This document shows positions 18,676-26,587 of a stretch of DNA of 64,000 bases, piece by piece. The notes beneath the pieces were generated by a model. The model saw only the letters and a list, made by a program, of their open reading frames with translations, did not search any database and was not told the origin of the DNA. Source of the stretch: Butyrivibrio sp. NC2007 (GTDB lineage: Bacteria > Bacillota > Clostridia > Lachnospirales > Lachnospiraceae); the NCBI RefSeq assembly GCF_000421405.1, contig NZ_ATWY01000002.1, forward strand, positions 210,311 to 274,310, read 5' to 3'. Made by a program: the position numbers and the translations under genes. Position 1 is the stretch's first letter. Every line of letters begins with the position of its first letter.

Positions 18676-19123
18676 CCGTTTTTGCCTTGTCCTTAATCGT
18701 CTTTAAGTAGATATCTGCTGCCTTCTGAGCTGATTCCAGGATTCCTCCGATCAGGAGCGATGCCTCTGCGAGGTTTCCGGATTTTTCTATTTTTGACAAT
18801 GAATCATCAACCTGAAGTTGAAGTTCACTTTTTTCTTTTTCAAGTCTGGCCTTGAGTCCTTCAATGTCTTTCTCATACTTCTCTTGCAGCTGAGCTTTTT
18901 GTTCAGCAAACTTAGCTCTCATCTCAGCCTTTTCTTCATCGAAGCTCTTAAGAAGTGCGGCTCTTTCCTCTGCCATCTGCTGTTGCATTGCCAGCTTTTC
19001 CCGCTCGAGTTCTTCCCTGTATTCCTGTTCGTGTTTCTTAGCTTCCTCAGCTTCCTCCGAGAACTTGATCATCATCTCAAGTAGGTCTGCTCTGCTAAGT
19101 TTCTTAAGATTAACTTCTGCCAT
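18668..19123 (-). CDS. Coiled-coil protein, first gene of the pilus operon
   Basis: A 151-aa soluble protein with a short N-terminal motif (LKKLSRADLLEMMIKFSEE) and a continuous Glu/Lys-rich coiled coil over residues 20-115. The tail (NLAEASLLIGGILESAQKAA) is less charged. Proteins of this kind are often found ahead of signal peptidase and pilin genes in Lachnospiraceae, but no function is established. It has no signal peptide, so it is probably cytosolic, perhaps at the membrane site of pilus assembly. GGAAGG lies 6 nt before the ATG. Confidence 0.75.
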   Translation of the reverse strand: MAEVNLKKLSRADLLEMMIKFSEEAEEAKKHEQEYREELEREKLAMQQQMAEERAALLKSFDEEKAEMRAKFAEQKAQLQEKYEKDIEGLKARLEKEKSELQLQVDDSLSKIEKSGNLAEASLLIGGILESAQKAADIYLKTIKDKAKTDE

Positions 19124-19159
19124 CTTGGCCTTCCAAATCTGTTATTTAGTGCTCTGCAC

Positions 19160-19199
19160 AAAAAAAAGGTACCATGCCCGAACTAATCCGCATGATACC
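19160..19199 (-). terminator. Second leader terminator of the pilus operon
   Basis: GGTATCATGC (19190-19199) and GCATGGTACC (19169-19178) form a ten-pair stem with one wobble, followed on the minus strand by eight T. It lies 37 nt before the first gene and after the riboswitch terminator, so transcripts must pass two stops. Confidence 0.8.
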
Positions 19200-19280
19200 T
19201 ATAATTGCAAAAATTGCACAAAAATAAGGCATACGCAAAATAGTCCGATCGTACGTAGGACATTACTAGTACTAAAATTC

Positions 19281-19322
19281 CAAAAAAATAGACCAACCGT
19301 TTACCCTAAACAGCCCTGGTCA
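19281..19322 (-). terminator. Riboswitch expression-platform terminator
   Basis: GACCAGGGCTGTTTA pairs with TAAACGGTTGGTC (with a small bulge and wobbles) on the minus strand, then TATTTTTTT. It begins about 20 nt after the cyclic-di-GMP aptamer core, the usual distance for a terminator-type platform. Confidence 0.8.
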
Positions 19323-19343
19323 TTTTCTATGGCACCGTTTCCT

Positions 19344-19440
19344 CCAGCACCAGCAACTGGCTGTCTTGTCACTTGTTATATGTGTTAAGACCCTTTAGCT
19401 TTGCGTCACCATCTCACGATGGCTTTGCCTTTATCCTGCC
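19344..19440 (-). ncRNA. Cyclic-di-GMP-I (GEMM-I) riboswitch
   Basis: The minus strand shows the conserved core in order: AAAGGCAAAGCC, a six-pair stem GCCATC/GATGGT capped by a GTGA tetraloop that docks in this family, GACGCAAAGC, then the second stem GTCTT/AAGAC closed by CAC/GTG, and AGCCAGTTGC. This matches the GEMM-I consensus closely. The closing P1 stem is not clear to me by eye. It lies in the long leader of the pilus operon with a promoter upstream and a terminator downstream, so it should couple cyclic di-GMP to pilus transcription. A covariance-model search (Rfam GEMM/c-di-GMP-I) would confirm it. Confidence 0.9.
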
Positions 19441-19520
19441 AAGAAAAACTCAGCTCAAGAAAATAGAACTACCCTACACACAATTACTTTTAATCACGTT
19501 TCCCCTTATCGCGTGAGTTC

Positions 19521-19549
19521 ACTATATAACAATTTTTTTGATTTGACAA
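19521..19549 (-). promoter_or_regulatory. Promoter of the pilus operon
   Basis: TTGTCA (19544-19549) and TATAGT (19521-19526) on the minus strand are exactly 17 nt apart. A start near 19514 gives a leader of about 390 nt that includes the riboswitch and both terminators. The rest of 19124-19667 holds no reading frame worth calling. Confidence 0.75.
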
Positions 19550-19580
19550 TACGTTTTTTCACAAAATGTTCACAGTTTCC

Positions 19581-19611
19581 AAAACGAAAGAGCCGGAATT
19601 CACTCCGGCTC
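19581..19611 (-). terminator. Terminator of the flagellar hook-type gene
   Basis: GAGCCGGA and TCCGGCTC form an eight-pair stem with a TTTCGTTTT tail on the minus strand. Confidence 0.85.
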
Positions 19612-19667
19612 TGCGATAATTAATTTTAAAAAATTTTAAATAAAATTCGGTTTCCGTTTTCAACGTT

Positions 19668-21050
19668 TTATCGCTTTAGTCCTTTAAGTATCTGCAGCAT
19701 CTCATCAGATGTTGTGATAACTCTGCTGTTTGCCTGGAAGCCACGCTGTGTGGTGATCATGTCAGTGAACTCTTTTGCAAGATCGATGTTACTTCCCTCA
19801 AGTACTCCGCTGTTCATGTAACCGCCGTCCTTGGTGATATCCTGGATCATGGCTGCACCTGAGTTAAGGGATGCCTGGTAGAGATTATCTCCGACCTTCT
19901 CAAGACCCATGGCATTTGAGAACTCAGCTACTGCAATCTGAGCCTTCTTGATGGTCTGACCGTTTGAGTAGGTTCCGTAAACCGATCCGTCGGTTCCGAA
20001 GGAAAGACCTGTGAGTTCTCCGCGAGGGAAGCCCTTCTGAAGTCCCTTAGTATCACCTTTGTATGCATAGATAGTAGATGCGTGACTTGTTGAACCACCG
20101 GCAAAGTTTGTAGTATTGGAAAGATCCAGTTCAAAGGATCCAACGCCCTCAACATTCATGGTCAGGGATCCGCTGGGAACTACCTTACCCTTCTCATTTT
20201 TTGAATAAGTAATTGTTGAGCCATCCTTTGTTGCTGAAGAGATGATACCTGTGTGCTTATCATAAGCAAGTTCTATCTCGTTTGTGTCTTTTCCGCCGAC
20301 AGGATTGCCGTATTCATCAGCAACCGATGCAAGCTTCATGTTAAAGGTGCTGATGTCATCATCGCCACTATCAGTGATGTTGAACTTAAGAGTATACTTT
20401 CCTCCGTCGTCTCCGTACACCTCAAGTAAAAGAGCTTTTCCTTCAGCCAGAGTAGCATCCTCGCTGTCGAGATTGCCCTTCATGTATGTGGCCTTGGTTC
20501 CCTCTCCGTCCATATAGTCAACCATCTTGGTTGTGATGTTTCCATCCTCATCTGTCTCAGTAACGGGCTTTCTGTCGATGAGTCTGAGCTTTGTAACAGC
20601 TGCTCCGTCAGCAACTCCGCCATCTCCCATTACACCCATTACGTAGTATCCGTTGTTTTGGGTTACGAGATCACCCTCAGCATCGATTGAGAATGAACCG
20701 TCTCTGCCGTAGTTGAGGATCTGGCTGTCAGGGCTGATGATAAAGAATGATGGTCCTGTGATCATCAGGTCCATAACATTGTTGGTTGTGATGGCTGAAC
20801 CCTGTGCTGCAATATTTGTATATACAGAACCGAGCTTTGATCCAAGACCGACCTGAGCTATATTGGTGGCTGCAACTCTCTGACCTGCTCCTGTTCCCTC
20901 TTTTACAGTCTGATAAAGAACATCCTGGAAGCCGGTAGCCTGTGATTTATATGCAGTTGTATTAACATTGGCAATGTTATTACCAATGACATCCATTTCA
21001 AGCTGATGGGTTTTAAGTCCGGCGACAGCCGACCACATTGATCTCATCAT
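19668..21050 (-). CDS. flgE: Flagellar hook protein, FlgE-like
   Basis: A 460-aa axial flagellar protein. The N-terminal flagellar rod motif (SAVAGLKTHQLEMDVIGNNI followed by ANVNTTAYKS) and the C-terminal helix (SNIDLAKEFTDMITTQRGFQ, then ANSRVITTSDEMLQ) are both intact, with a hook-type beta region between (about 80-400). Length fits FlgE better than FlgF or FlgG, though FlgF cannot be excluded. No other flagellar gene is near: it is flanked by the pilus operon and cysE, with its own terminator. GGAGG is 10 nt before the first of two adjacent ATGs. Confidence 0.85.
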   Translation of the reverse strand: MMRSMWSAVAGLKTHQLEMDVIGNNIANVNTTAYKSQATGFQDVLYQTVKEGTGAGQRVAATNIAQVGLGSKLGSVYTNIAAQGSAITTNNVMDLMITGPSFFIISPDSQILNYGRDGSFSIDAEGDLVTQNNGYYVMGVMGDGGVADGAAVTKLRLIDRKPVTETDEDGNITTKMVDYMDGEGTKATYMKGNLDSEDATLAEGKALLLEVYGDDGGKYTLKFNITDSGDDDISTFNMKLASVADEYGNPVGGKDTNEIELAYDKHTGIISSATKDGSTITYSKNEKGKVVPSGSLTMNVEGVGSFELDLSNTTNFAGGSTSHASTIYAYKGDTKGLQKGFPRGELTGLSFGTDGSVYGTYSNGQTIKKAQIAVAEFSNAMGLEKVGDNLYQASLNSGAAMIQDITKDGGYMNSGVLEGSNIDLAKEFTDMITTQRGFQANSRVITTSDEMLQILKGLKR

Positions 21051-21173
21051 AGTACACGTACCTCCAAAACTATTATAAGGCTCTTCCTTTGTACATCCGT
21101 GTACCTAAGTGAAATCCATTTTCCGAAGATTTTTACATATCAAAAGACAGGCGGAGATATTCCGTCATATTTT

Positions 21174-21201
21174 TTATCGAATTATTAAACAAATAACTTT
21201 A
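21174..21201 (-). promoter_or_regulatory. Possible flagellar-sigma (sigma-D) promoter for flgE
   Basis: On the minus strand TAAA (21198-21201) and TTCGATAA (21174-21181) are 16 nt apart, resembling the TAAA-N15-GCCGATAA type of flagellar sigma promoter. Two of the -10 bases differ and the region is AT-rich, so this is tentative. Confidence 0.3.
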
Positions 21202-21218
21202 GAGCTAAATCAAACTTT

Positions 21219-21250
21219 TTGATATTATTTTTATTCACTTAGTGTATAAT
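21219..21250 (+). promoter_or_regulatory. Possible cysE promoter
   Basis: A perfect TATAAT at 21245-21250 lies 37 nt before the cysE ATG. The nearest -35-like TTGATA (21219-21224) is 20 nt away, longer than ideal. Confidence 0.4.
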
Positions 21251-21287
21251 TGGTGAAAAGACCATGTATTATGGGAGATGATAATCT

Positions 21288-22187
21288 ATGGATTTCAAAC
21301 AGAATAACAATTCACCGGAACTTAAGAATGAGATAAAAGACATCGTTGATCTTATTCTCTCCGACTATGAGAAGGGACGCGACGTCGATAAGATGGACGT
21401 TTACAACCAGCCCGATCGCGACGCGGTAAAAGACATTGTCATCAAGCTCATTCGCATCATCTATCCGGGCTATTACAGGGACAAGGTTTATAAGAGCTAC
21501 AACGACAACAACAGAATTGCCGTTGTAATCGAGGACGTTATCTACAACCTGCAGAAGCAGATTGCCATCGCCTTCCACCACAGTCCTGAATATTTAAACG
21601 CAACCGACAGCACTCTCGACTGCGGAGCAAGATGCATAACTCATGAGTTTTTCAAGCAGCTCCCCAAGATCAGAGAGTACGTGGACACAGACCTTCAGGC
21701 CTGCTATGACGGTGACCCGGCAGCCTACAGCAAGGGAGAGATCATCCTCTCCTATCCGGGGCTTACGGCATCTACTATTAACAGGATCGCCCACGAGCTC
21801 TATCTTCTCAAAGTGCCTCTCATCCCCAGAATGATGACTGAGTATGCTCATTCCAAAACCGGTATAGATATTCATCCCGGAGCCACCATCGGCAAATATC
21901 TGATGATTGATCACGGAACCGGAATAGTTATCGGCGAGACCTCCATAATCGGTGACAACGTCAAGATCTATCAGGGCGTAACCATCGGTGGTCTCTCCAC
22001 AAGAGGAGGCCAGCAGCTCAAGGGCACCAAGCGTCACCCCACCATTGAGAACAACGTAACTATTTACGCAGGAGCTTCAATCCTGGGAGGCGAGACCGTC
22101 ATCGGCGAGGGCTCGGTCATCGGAGCTAACGCCTTCATCACATCATCAGTTCCTGCAGGCAGCAAGATCAGCATGCAGAACAGGTAA
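21288..22187 (+). CDS. cysE: Serine O-acetyltransferase
   Basis: A 299-aa cytosolic enzyme that acetylates L-serine with acetyl-CoA, the first committed step of cysteine synthesis. The N-terminal half is the helical domain of the family, and from about residue 185 the left-handed beta-helix of hexapeptide repeats follows (TGIDIHPGATIGKYLMIDHG, GTGIVIGETSIIGDNVKIYQ, then GVTIGG). The Asp-His pair of the active site is visible in IDHGTG. Length fits the longer EpsC/SAT form of Firmicutes and Bacteroidetes. GGGAG lies 8 nt before the ATG. It is one of few plus-strand genes here and has no sulfur neighbours. Confidence 0.93.
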   Translation: MDFKQNNNSPELKNEIKDIVDLILSDYEKGRDVDKMDVYNQPDRDAVKDIVIKLIRIIYPGYYRDKVYKSYNDNNRIAVVIEDVIYNLQKQIAIAFHHSPEYLNATDSTLDCGARCITHEFFKQLPKIREYVDTDLQACYDGDPAAYSKGEIILSYPGLTASTINRIAHELYLLKVPLIPRMMTEYAHSKTGIDIHPGATIGKYLMIDHGTGIVIGETSIIGDNVKIYQGVTIGGLSTRGGQQLKGTKRHPTIENNVTIYAGASILGGETVIGEGSVIGANAFITSSVPAGSKISMQNR

Positions 22188-22188
22188 C

Positions 22189-23160
22189 TTAAACAAACTC
22201 ACAACTGGCAAAGATATTATTGACCGCAGCATGGTACTCACCCTTGCTGCGGCTTTTTCTTATAGTCTTAAGGCATTTATCGCAGTCTTTGAAATGAACG
22301 TGCAGAAACGCCCAGTGCTCAAGCATCTTGAAGATGACATTCCTATCTTCAGGAATATATTCAGCATAAGCAGCATAGAGCCTATCAAGATATTCCTTAA
22401 GCTCACCGGGCTTTAGTCCTTCTCCGCCTTTTAGCTGCCTTACAAGGGACGGATCTGTCAAAAGACCTCTCCCAATCATCACATTATCGAAGGTAAGTTT
22501 TTTCGTTTCTTCTATATTAATAGTAGAAACGTTTCCATTGTAGCAAATATCAGCTTTTCCTCCATTTGACTTATAGGCTGATACAGCTCTTTCAAATGCA
22601 TCGTATCTCGGGCTTCCGCTGTAGAAATCTTCTCTTACCCTTGCGTGGATCGTCAGCTCTTTTACCGGATATTTCGCATAAATATTCATGAGGTTTTCTG
22701 CTTCGGCCTCATCCTTAAATCCAAGCCTGGTCTTTAATGACACCTTAGGAAAAGAGCCTTTTTCTATCCCATCAAATATCTCATATAACATCTCATCCAG
22801 ATGCCCCGGGTCCTGTAAAAGACCTGCTCCCTTATGCCTATTTACAACCGTTGGAGCAGGACAACCAAGGTTTAGATTGACCTCCTCATATCCAAGCTTT
22901 TTCATCTCTCCTGCTGCCCAGAGAAAGTCACCGGCATTTCCTGCCATTATCTGCGGAACTACCTGGTTTCCATAATCATCAAACGCGTAGTTCTTGTCGG
23001 GAAGCACATCTTTCTTTTCCCTGTTCTTGAAATGATGGACGCTTGTTGCAGTTAAAAAAGGCGTGAAGTACTTGTCTACTCCATCGCCCATTATCTCTTT
23101 GTGTATATTGCGGAGGGGATAAAGAGTTATCCCCTCCATAGGTGCATAGTAAAATTTCAT
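22189..23160 (-). CDS. dus: tRNA-dihydrouridine synthase
   Basis: A 323-aa FMN-dependent enzyme that reduces uridines in the D loop of tRNA with NADPH. It begins MKFYYAPMEGIT, the family start, and has the FMN/catalytic motif NLNLGCPAPTVV with the active Cys, the RHKGAGLLQDP loop, VSLKTRLG, ELTIHARVR, ICYNGNVST and the phosphate-binding MIGRGLLTDPSL. The C-terminal helical domain is intact. It overlaps the upstream GGDEF/EAL gene by four bases (ATGA), so the two are co-translated. Which uridines it modifies cannot be told. Confidence 0.92.
   Translation of the reverse strand: MKFYYAPMEGITLYPLRNIHKEIMGDGVDKYFTPFLTATSVHHFKNREKKDVLPDKNYAFDDYGNQVVPQIMAGNAGDFLWAAGEMKKLGYEEVNLNLGCPAPTVVNRHKGAGLLQDPGHLDEMLYEIFDGIEKGSFPKVSLKTRLGFKDEAEAENLMNIYAKYPVKELTIHARVREDFYSGSPRYDAFERAVSAYKSNGGKADICYNGNVSTINIEETKKLTFDNVMIGRGLLTDPSLVRQLKGGEGLKPGELKEYLDRLYAAYAEYIPEDRNVIFKMLEHWAFLHVHFKDCDKCLKTIRKSRSKGEYHAAVNNIFASCEFV
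22224..22259 (+). terminator. cysE terminator embedded in the convergent dus gene
   Basis: CCGCAGC (22224-22230) and GCTGCGG (22246-22252) pair, followed by CTTTTTCT on the plus strand. The hairpin lies inside the C-terminal codons of the convergent dihydrouridine synthase gene. Confidence 0.6.
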
Positions 23161-24824
23161 TCCGGTCTCTCGTATTTCTTCTCAAATTCTTCCACCGGCA
23201 TCGGCTTATCAAAATAGTATCCCTGGAACATCCTACAGCCCATATCCTGTAAAAATTCCAGCTGTTCCAAGGTCTCAACGCCCTCGGTAACGACACTCAT
23301 ACCAAGCTCATGCGCCATGTCGATGGTGTAGTTCAAAATAACCCGTGCTCTGTTCTGATTCTCGGTCTTTCTAAGGAATCCCATATCAATCTTGAGCACA
23401 TCGGCATTAATATCTTTTAACATATTGAGAGAAGAATATCCAGACCCAAAATCATCAATCTCAACCTTAAAGCCTGCCTTTTGCAGTTCAAGTATGAGCT
23501 TTGCGCACTTGGTTACATCAGAAGTTACCGCCGTCTCCGTAATCTCAATATTTAGAAGTGCCGGGTCAATCTGGTATCGGTTTATCAGCTCAGTGAATTC
23601 CTTCTTGATATCGAGATAATACAGATCTTTTGGTGATACATTTACCGAGATCTGGATCCGATCCCTCTCAGTGCCCTTCCACTTTGCAAGCTGAAGAGCC
23701 GCCAGTTCCCATATATACCTGTCAAGCTTGTAGATAAGGTCAGCCCTCTCAAGTACATCAATGAATACTCCGGGCTGGATCAGACCGTTATCCGGATGCA
23801 TCCACCTGGCAAGAGCTTCTGCTCCGAATATCCTTCCGTCAGAATAAACCTGTGGCTGCAGATAGATTCCAAACTGCCTGTTGATGATGGCAAAGTCAAA
23901 GCTTGATAAGATCTCTTTTTCCAAAAGAGCATTGACCATCATCTCATCGCTGTACCAGGCTATCTCGCATACGCCATCTTTCTTGATGGACTTGCAAGCC
24001 ATATAAGCCCTGTCACACATAAGGGTTATGTCCATTGTAGGGTCTGTGATCTCGTAGATTCCAATCTGCATGTGAAGGGAATAAGACTTGCTGGTAACCT
24101 TACTGGTGACCTCTCTTACAAGCTTCTTAAAGTCCTTCTCAACAAACCTTTCCTTCGGCATGCAAATAGCAAAGTGATCGCCGTTTATCCTTCCGTAGAT
24201 ATCATCTTCTTTGACATGCTGGATCATCAGATCGGCGATATTGATAAGGATATCATTACCCTTCTCCAGACCAAAGAGCTGGTTAAAGAGCTTGAAATCC
24301 TTGATATTTGAATACAAAAGAATATATCTTTTATCTGTTTCTCTGAGTCTGCTCTGGGCAGCCTCTTTAAAGCCTTCCCTGTTATAAAGTGTTGTCAGCT
24401 CATCATGGGTCAGTCTGTACTGCTCTCCTGTTCCGTTCTCAACAATATCCGACAGGTTCTGGATCGTGTACATATAACCGATGGGCTTATTGTTAGAATC
24501 CAAAAGATATCTGTAACGAACCCTGTACAGGCGCTCCCTCTCCTGGCTCTCAAAAAGCCTTGTCCAGGCAGCTGAGCTCTGCTCAATACCAAGGCTGTTC
24601 ATCCAGTCCTTAAAAGCTTTATATACGCTCTCTAAACTGAACTCCGCATGGAGCAAACTAAAGGCGTGCCGATTGGCATAGACACACTTTCTGTTGACAT
24701 CAAGAAAGATTATGCCCAGGCCCATCTGTTGCACGCCAAAGTTAAGAAGTCTGGCAATAGTTGCCGGCTCCACAGTTTCATCTACATAGTATGCATTTTC
24801 CCCATAAGTTTTTTCTGCATCCAT
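23157..24824 (-). CDS. PAS-like / degenerate GGDEF / EAL phosphodiesterase
   Basis: A 555-aa soluble protein. Residues 25-130 look like a PAS sensor, 135-290 are a GGDEF-fold domain whose signature is NGDHF (214-218), so cyclase activity is probably lost, and 300-550 form an EAL domain with the motifs intact: EAL (336-338), NVSPKDL, EITETAVT, DDFGSGYSSL, KIDMGFL, EGVET and QGYYFDKPMP. It should therefore hydrolyse cyclic di-GMP, with the GGDEF part perhaps as a GTP sensor. No membrane segment is seen. The ATG at 24824 lacks a clear ribosome site. The dus gene follows with an ATGA overlap. Confidence 0.9.
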   Translation of the reverse strand: MDAEKTYGENAYYVDETVEPATIARLLNFGVQQMGLGIIFLDVNRKCVYANRHAFSLLHAEFSLESVYKAFKDWMNSLGIEQSSAAWTRLFESQERERLYRVRYRYLLDSNNKPIGYMYTIQNLSDIVENGTGEQYRLTHDELTTLYNREGFKEAAQSRLRETDKRYILLYSNIKDFKLFNQLFGLEKGNDILINIADLMIQHVKEDDIYGRINGDHFAICMPKERFVEKDFKKLVREVTSKVTSKSYSLHMQIGIYEITDPTMDITLMCDRAYMACKSIKKDGVCEIAWYSDEMMVNALLEKEILSSFDFAIINRQFGIYLQPQVYSDGRIFGAEALARWMHPDNGLIQPGVFIDVLERADLIYKLDRYIWELAALQLAKWKGTERDRIQISVNVSPKDLYYLDIKKEFTELINRYQIDPALLNIEITETAVTSDVTKCAKLILELQKAGFKVEIDDFGSGYSSLNMLKDINADVLKIDMGFLRKTENQNRARVILNYTIDMAHELGMSVVTEGVETLEQLEFLQDMGCRMFQGYYFDKPMPVEEFEKKYERPE

Positions 24825-24883
24825 AATGTAATTTTACTGTTTTTTCGAAATAAAATCTATCTTATTTTGATTTATTTTGCAAT

Positions 24884-25543
24884 TCAGCTTCTTCTGTTGT
24901 GCCTCTCAAGTGCCCACCAGACAAGGACAAGGGCTACAATCGCAAGCAAAAAAAGATACTGAGTCTTTATGGCAAATCTCGAGTGCTCACGACTGTCATT
25001 TTCCTTGCCATCCTGATAAAGGATAAGCGTTGTTCCGACATCTCGTGTACTGATTGAAAGTGTGTCAGCCTCCTCATCCACATCCTTTTCAAGCTCGCAT
25101 ACACCCATGACATTGGTCATGGCATAGTAAACACGCTTTTCTGCCACAAGATATCTGGGAATCTCATACTGAAACTCCACTTCATCATAAAGAGTATCTA
25201 TTTCGCTTTTTTCTCCACCGCTGACACTCTTTTCCGCCTCAACTTCAAAATATACTCCGCTGTTTAAAGAGCCTGTCAGCATCTCTGCCTTTTCTATTCC
25301 TTCCTCAAAGCGCTGAACCTCATCTTCGTCATCAAGTTCATCGGTCATGGAATACCTGAATTCCAAAGCAGCATTGCTTCCCTCACTGATCTCTTCCAAT
25401 TCTCTGGCAGTAAAGCAAGCCTCTACAGCTTTGTAATAGTCGCCAAACCTGATCTCGGGCGCAGCTACTTCAATTTCGCTCTGAGAGCTCTCCATTATCG
25501 TTACGGTTCCTGTACCATATGTAAGCTGAGTTGTTTCCTGCAT
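24884..25543 (-). CDS. Unknown tail-anchored protein
   Basis: A 219-aa protein that I do not recognise. It has no signal peptide; the body (1-185) is acidic and predicted to be mostly beta strands, and a single hydrophobic segment (about 196-212) ends the chain with RHNRRS. This is the topology of a C-tail-anchored protein or of a wall/membrane protein whose export signal was missed. GGAGGG lies 5 nt before the ATG, and the codon pattern supports a true gene. It lies between the sugar locus terminator and the EAL gene, 59 nt upstream of the latter. Confidence 0.65.
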   Translation of the reverse strand: MQETTQLTYGTGTVTIMESSQSEIEVAAPEIRFGDYYKAVEACFTARELEEISEGSNAALEFRYSMTDELDDEDEVQRFEEGIEKAEMLTGSLNSGVYFEVEAEKSVSGGEKSEIDTLYDEVEFQYEIPRYLVAEKRVYYAMTNVMGVCELEKDVDEEADTLSISTRDVGTTLILYQDGKENDSREHSRFAIKTQYLFLLAIVALVLVWWALERHNRRS

Positions 25544-25584
25544 CTATCCCTCCGGACAAATTCTTCTTAATTTGATTATACAAC

Positions 25585-25610
25585 AGAAAAAGCCCGCTAA
25601 AAAGCGGGCC
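25585..25610 (-). terminator. Terminator of the sucrose/fructan operon
   Basis: GCCCGC and GCGGGC pair across TTTTTA, followed by five T on the minus strand, 12 nt after the fructokinase stop. Confidence 0.88.
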
Positions 25611-25621
25611 TGTACTATCTG

Positions 25622-26587
25622 TTATTTTGACAGGAAATTTTGAACTTCCTCTTTCTTTGGCATTACCGAAAGCGCTCCTCTTCTAGTGGTGATTATTGAA
25701 GCTGCAGCATTAGCAAAATCAAGGCACGAAAGGAGCTTATCCTCACTTAAGTCCTCAAGGCCGTTTTTGCAGACATAATCGATCGCGCAAGCGCAGAATG
25801 TATCTCCTGCTCCTGTTGTCTCAATTGTATCAGGATTTCTGTAGCCGTCTTTCTTAACCACCATGTCTTTATACAGGGCCATGCTTCCGTCAGGACCAAG
25901 TGTAGCAAAAACAAGTGGTATATCGAATTCCTCTTTAATCTGTCGGGCGCCTTCAAGGACATCACTCATCCCTGTAAAGAGCTCAACTTCATTGTCTGAT
26001 ATCTTTAGAATATCGCAATTCTCAAACCCATATCTCATGGCCTCTAAAGCCTTTTCTTCCGACTCCCACAGAGGTGCTCTGTAATTGGGATCAAAAGAGA
26101 TCAATGCTCCGGTTTTCTTTGCATGAGAAATTGCCAGCTTTGTTGCTGCAGCTGCCGGTTCATCAGTCATGGAGAGCGTTCCGAAATGGAATACTTTTGT
26201 TTCCTCCAAAAGCTCTTTTACCCTGTCCACATCGCCTTCGCTCAACATCATATCCGCTCCGGGCTTTCTGTAGAAAGAAAAGTCGCGATCACCGTTTGCA
26301 AGCTTATTTACAAAGGCCAGGGTTGTGTGTACTTCGTTATCCAGGAAAAGACCTCTCGTATCAATTCCCTGCTTCTCAACTCTCTCCTTGAGCATCCTTC
26401 CGAAGAAGTCATCGCCGACTTTACCGATGAACGCTGTCTTGTTTCCGAGATTCTCCAGCATGGACAGCACGTTACAGGGCGCGCCTCCTGGATTAGCCTC
26501 GAACATGGGATTTCCCTGCTCGCTTTCGGCATTGTTGGTAAAATCTATAAGTAGCTCACCAAGGGCAACTACGTCAAATTTACTCAT
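25622..26587 (-). CDS. scrK: Fructokinase (PfkB family)
   Basis: A 321-aa ribokinase-fold sugar kinase that should phosphorylate fructose released by the GH32 enzyme. The N-terminal GELLIDF strand, the substrate loop NPGGAPCNV, GKVGDDFFG, and the C-terminal signature DTIETTGAGDTFCACA with the catalytic Asp in GAGD are all present. The lid residues match fructokinases better than ribokinase. The ATG overlaps the GH32 stop by four bases (ATGA), so the two are made together. A role in 2-keto-3-deoxygluconate metabolism is less likely given the partner. Confidence 0.9.
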   Translation of the reverse strand: MSKFDVVALGELLIDFTNNAESEQGNPMFEANPGGAPCNVLSMLENLGNKTAFIGKVGDDFFGRMLKERVEKQGIDTRGLFLDNEVHTTLAFVNKLANGDRDFSFYRKPGADMMLSEGDVDRVKELLEETKVFHFGTLSMTDEPAAAATKLAISHAKKTGALISFDPNYRAPLWESEEKALEAMRYGFENCDILKISDNEVELFTGMSDVLEGARQIKEEFDIPLVFATLGPDGSMALYKDMVVKKDGYRNPDTIETTGAGDTFCACAIDYVCKNGLEDLSEDKLLSCLDFANAAASIITTRRGALSVMPKKEEVQNFLSK

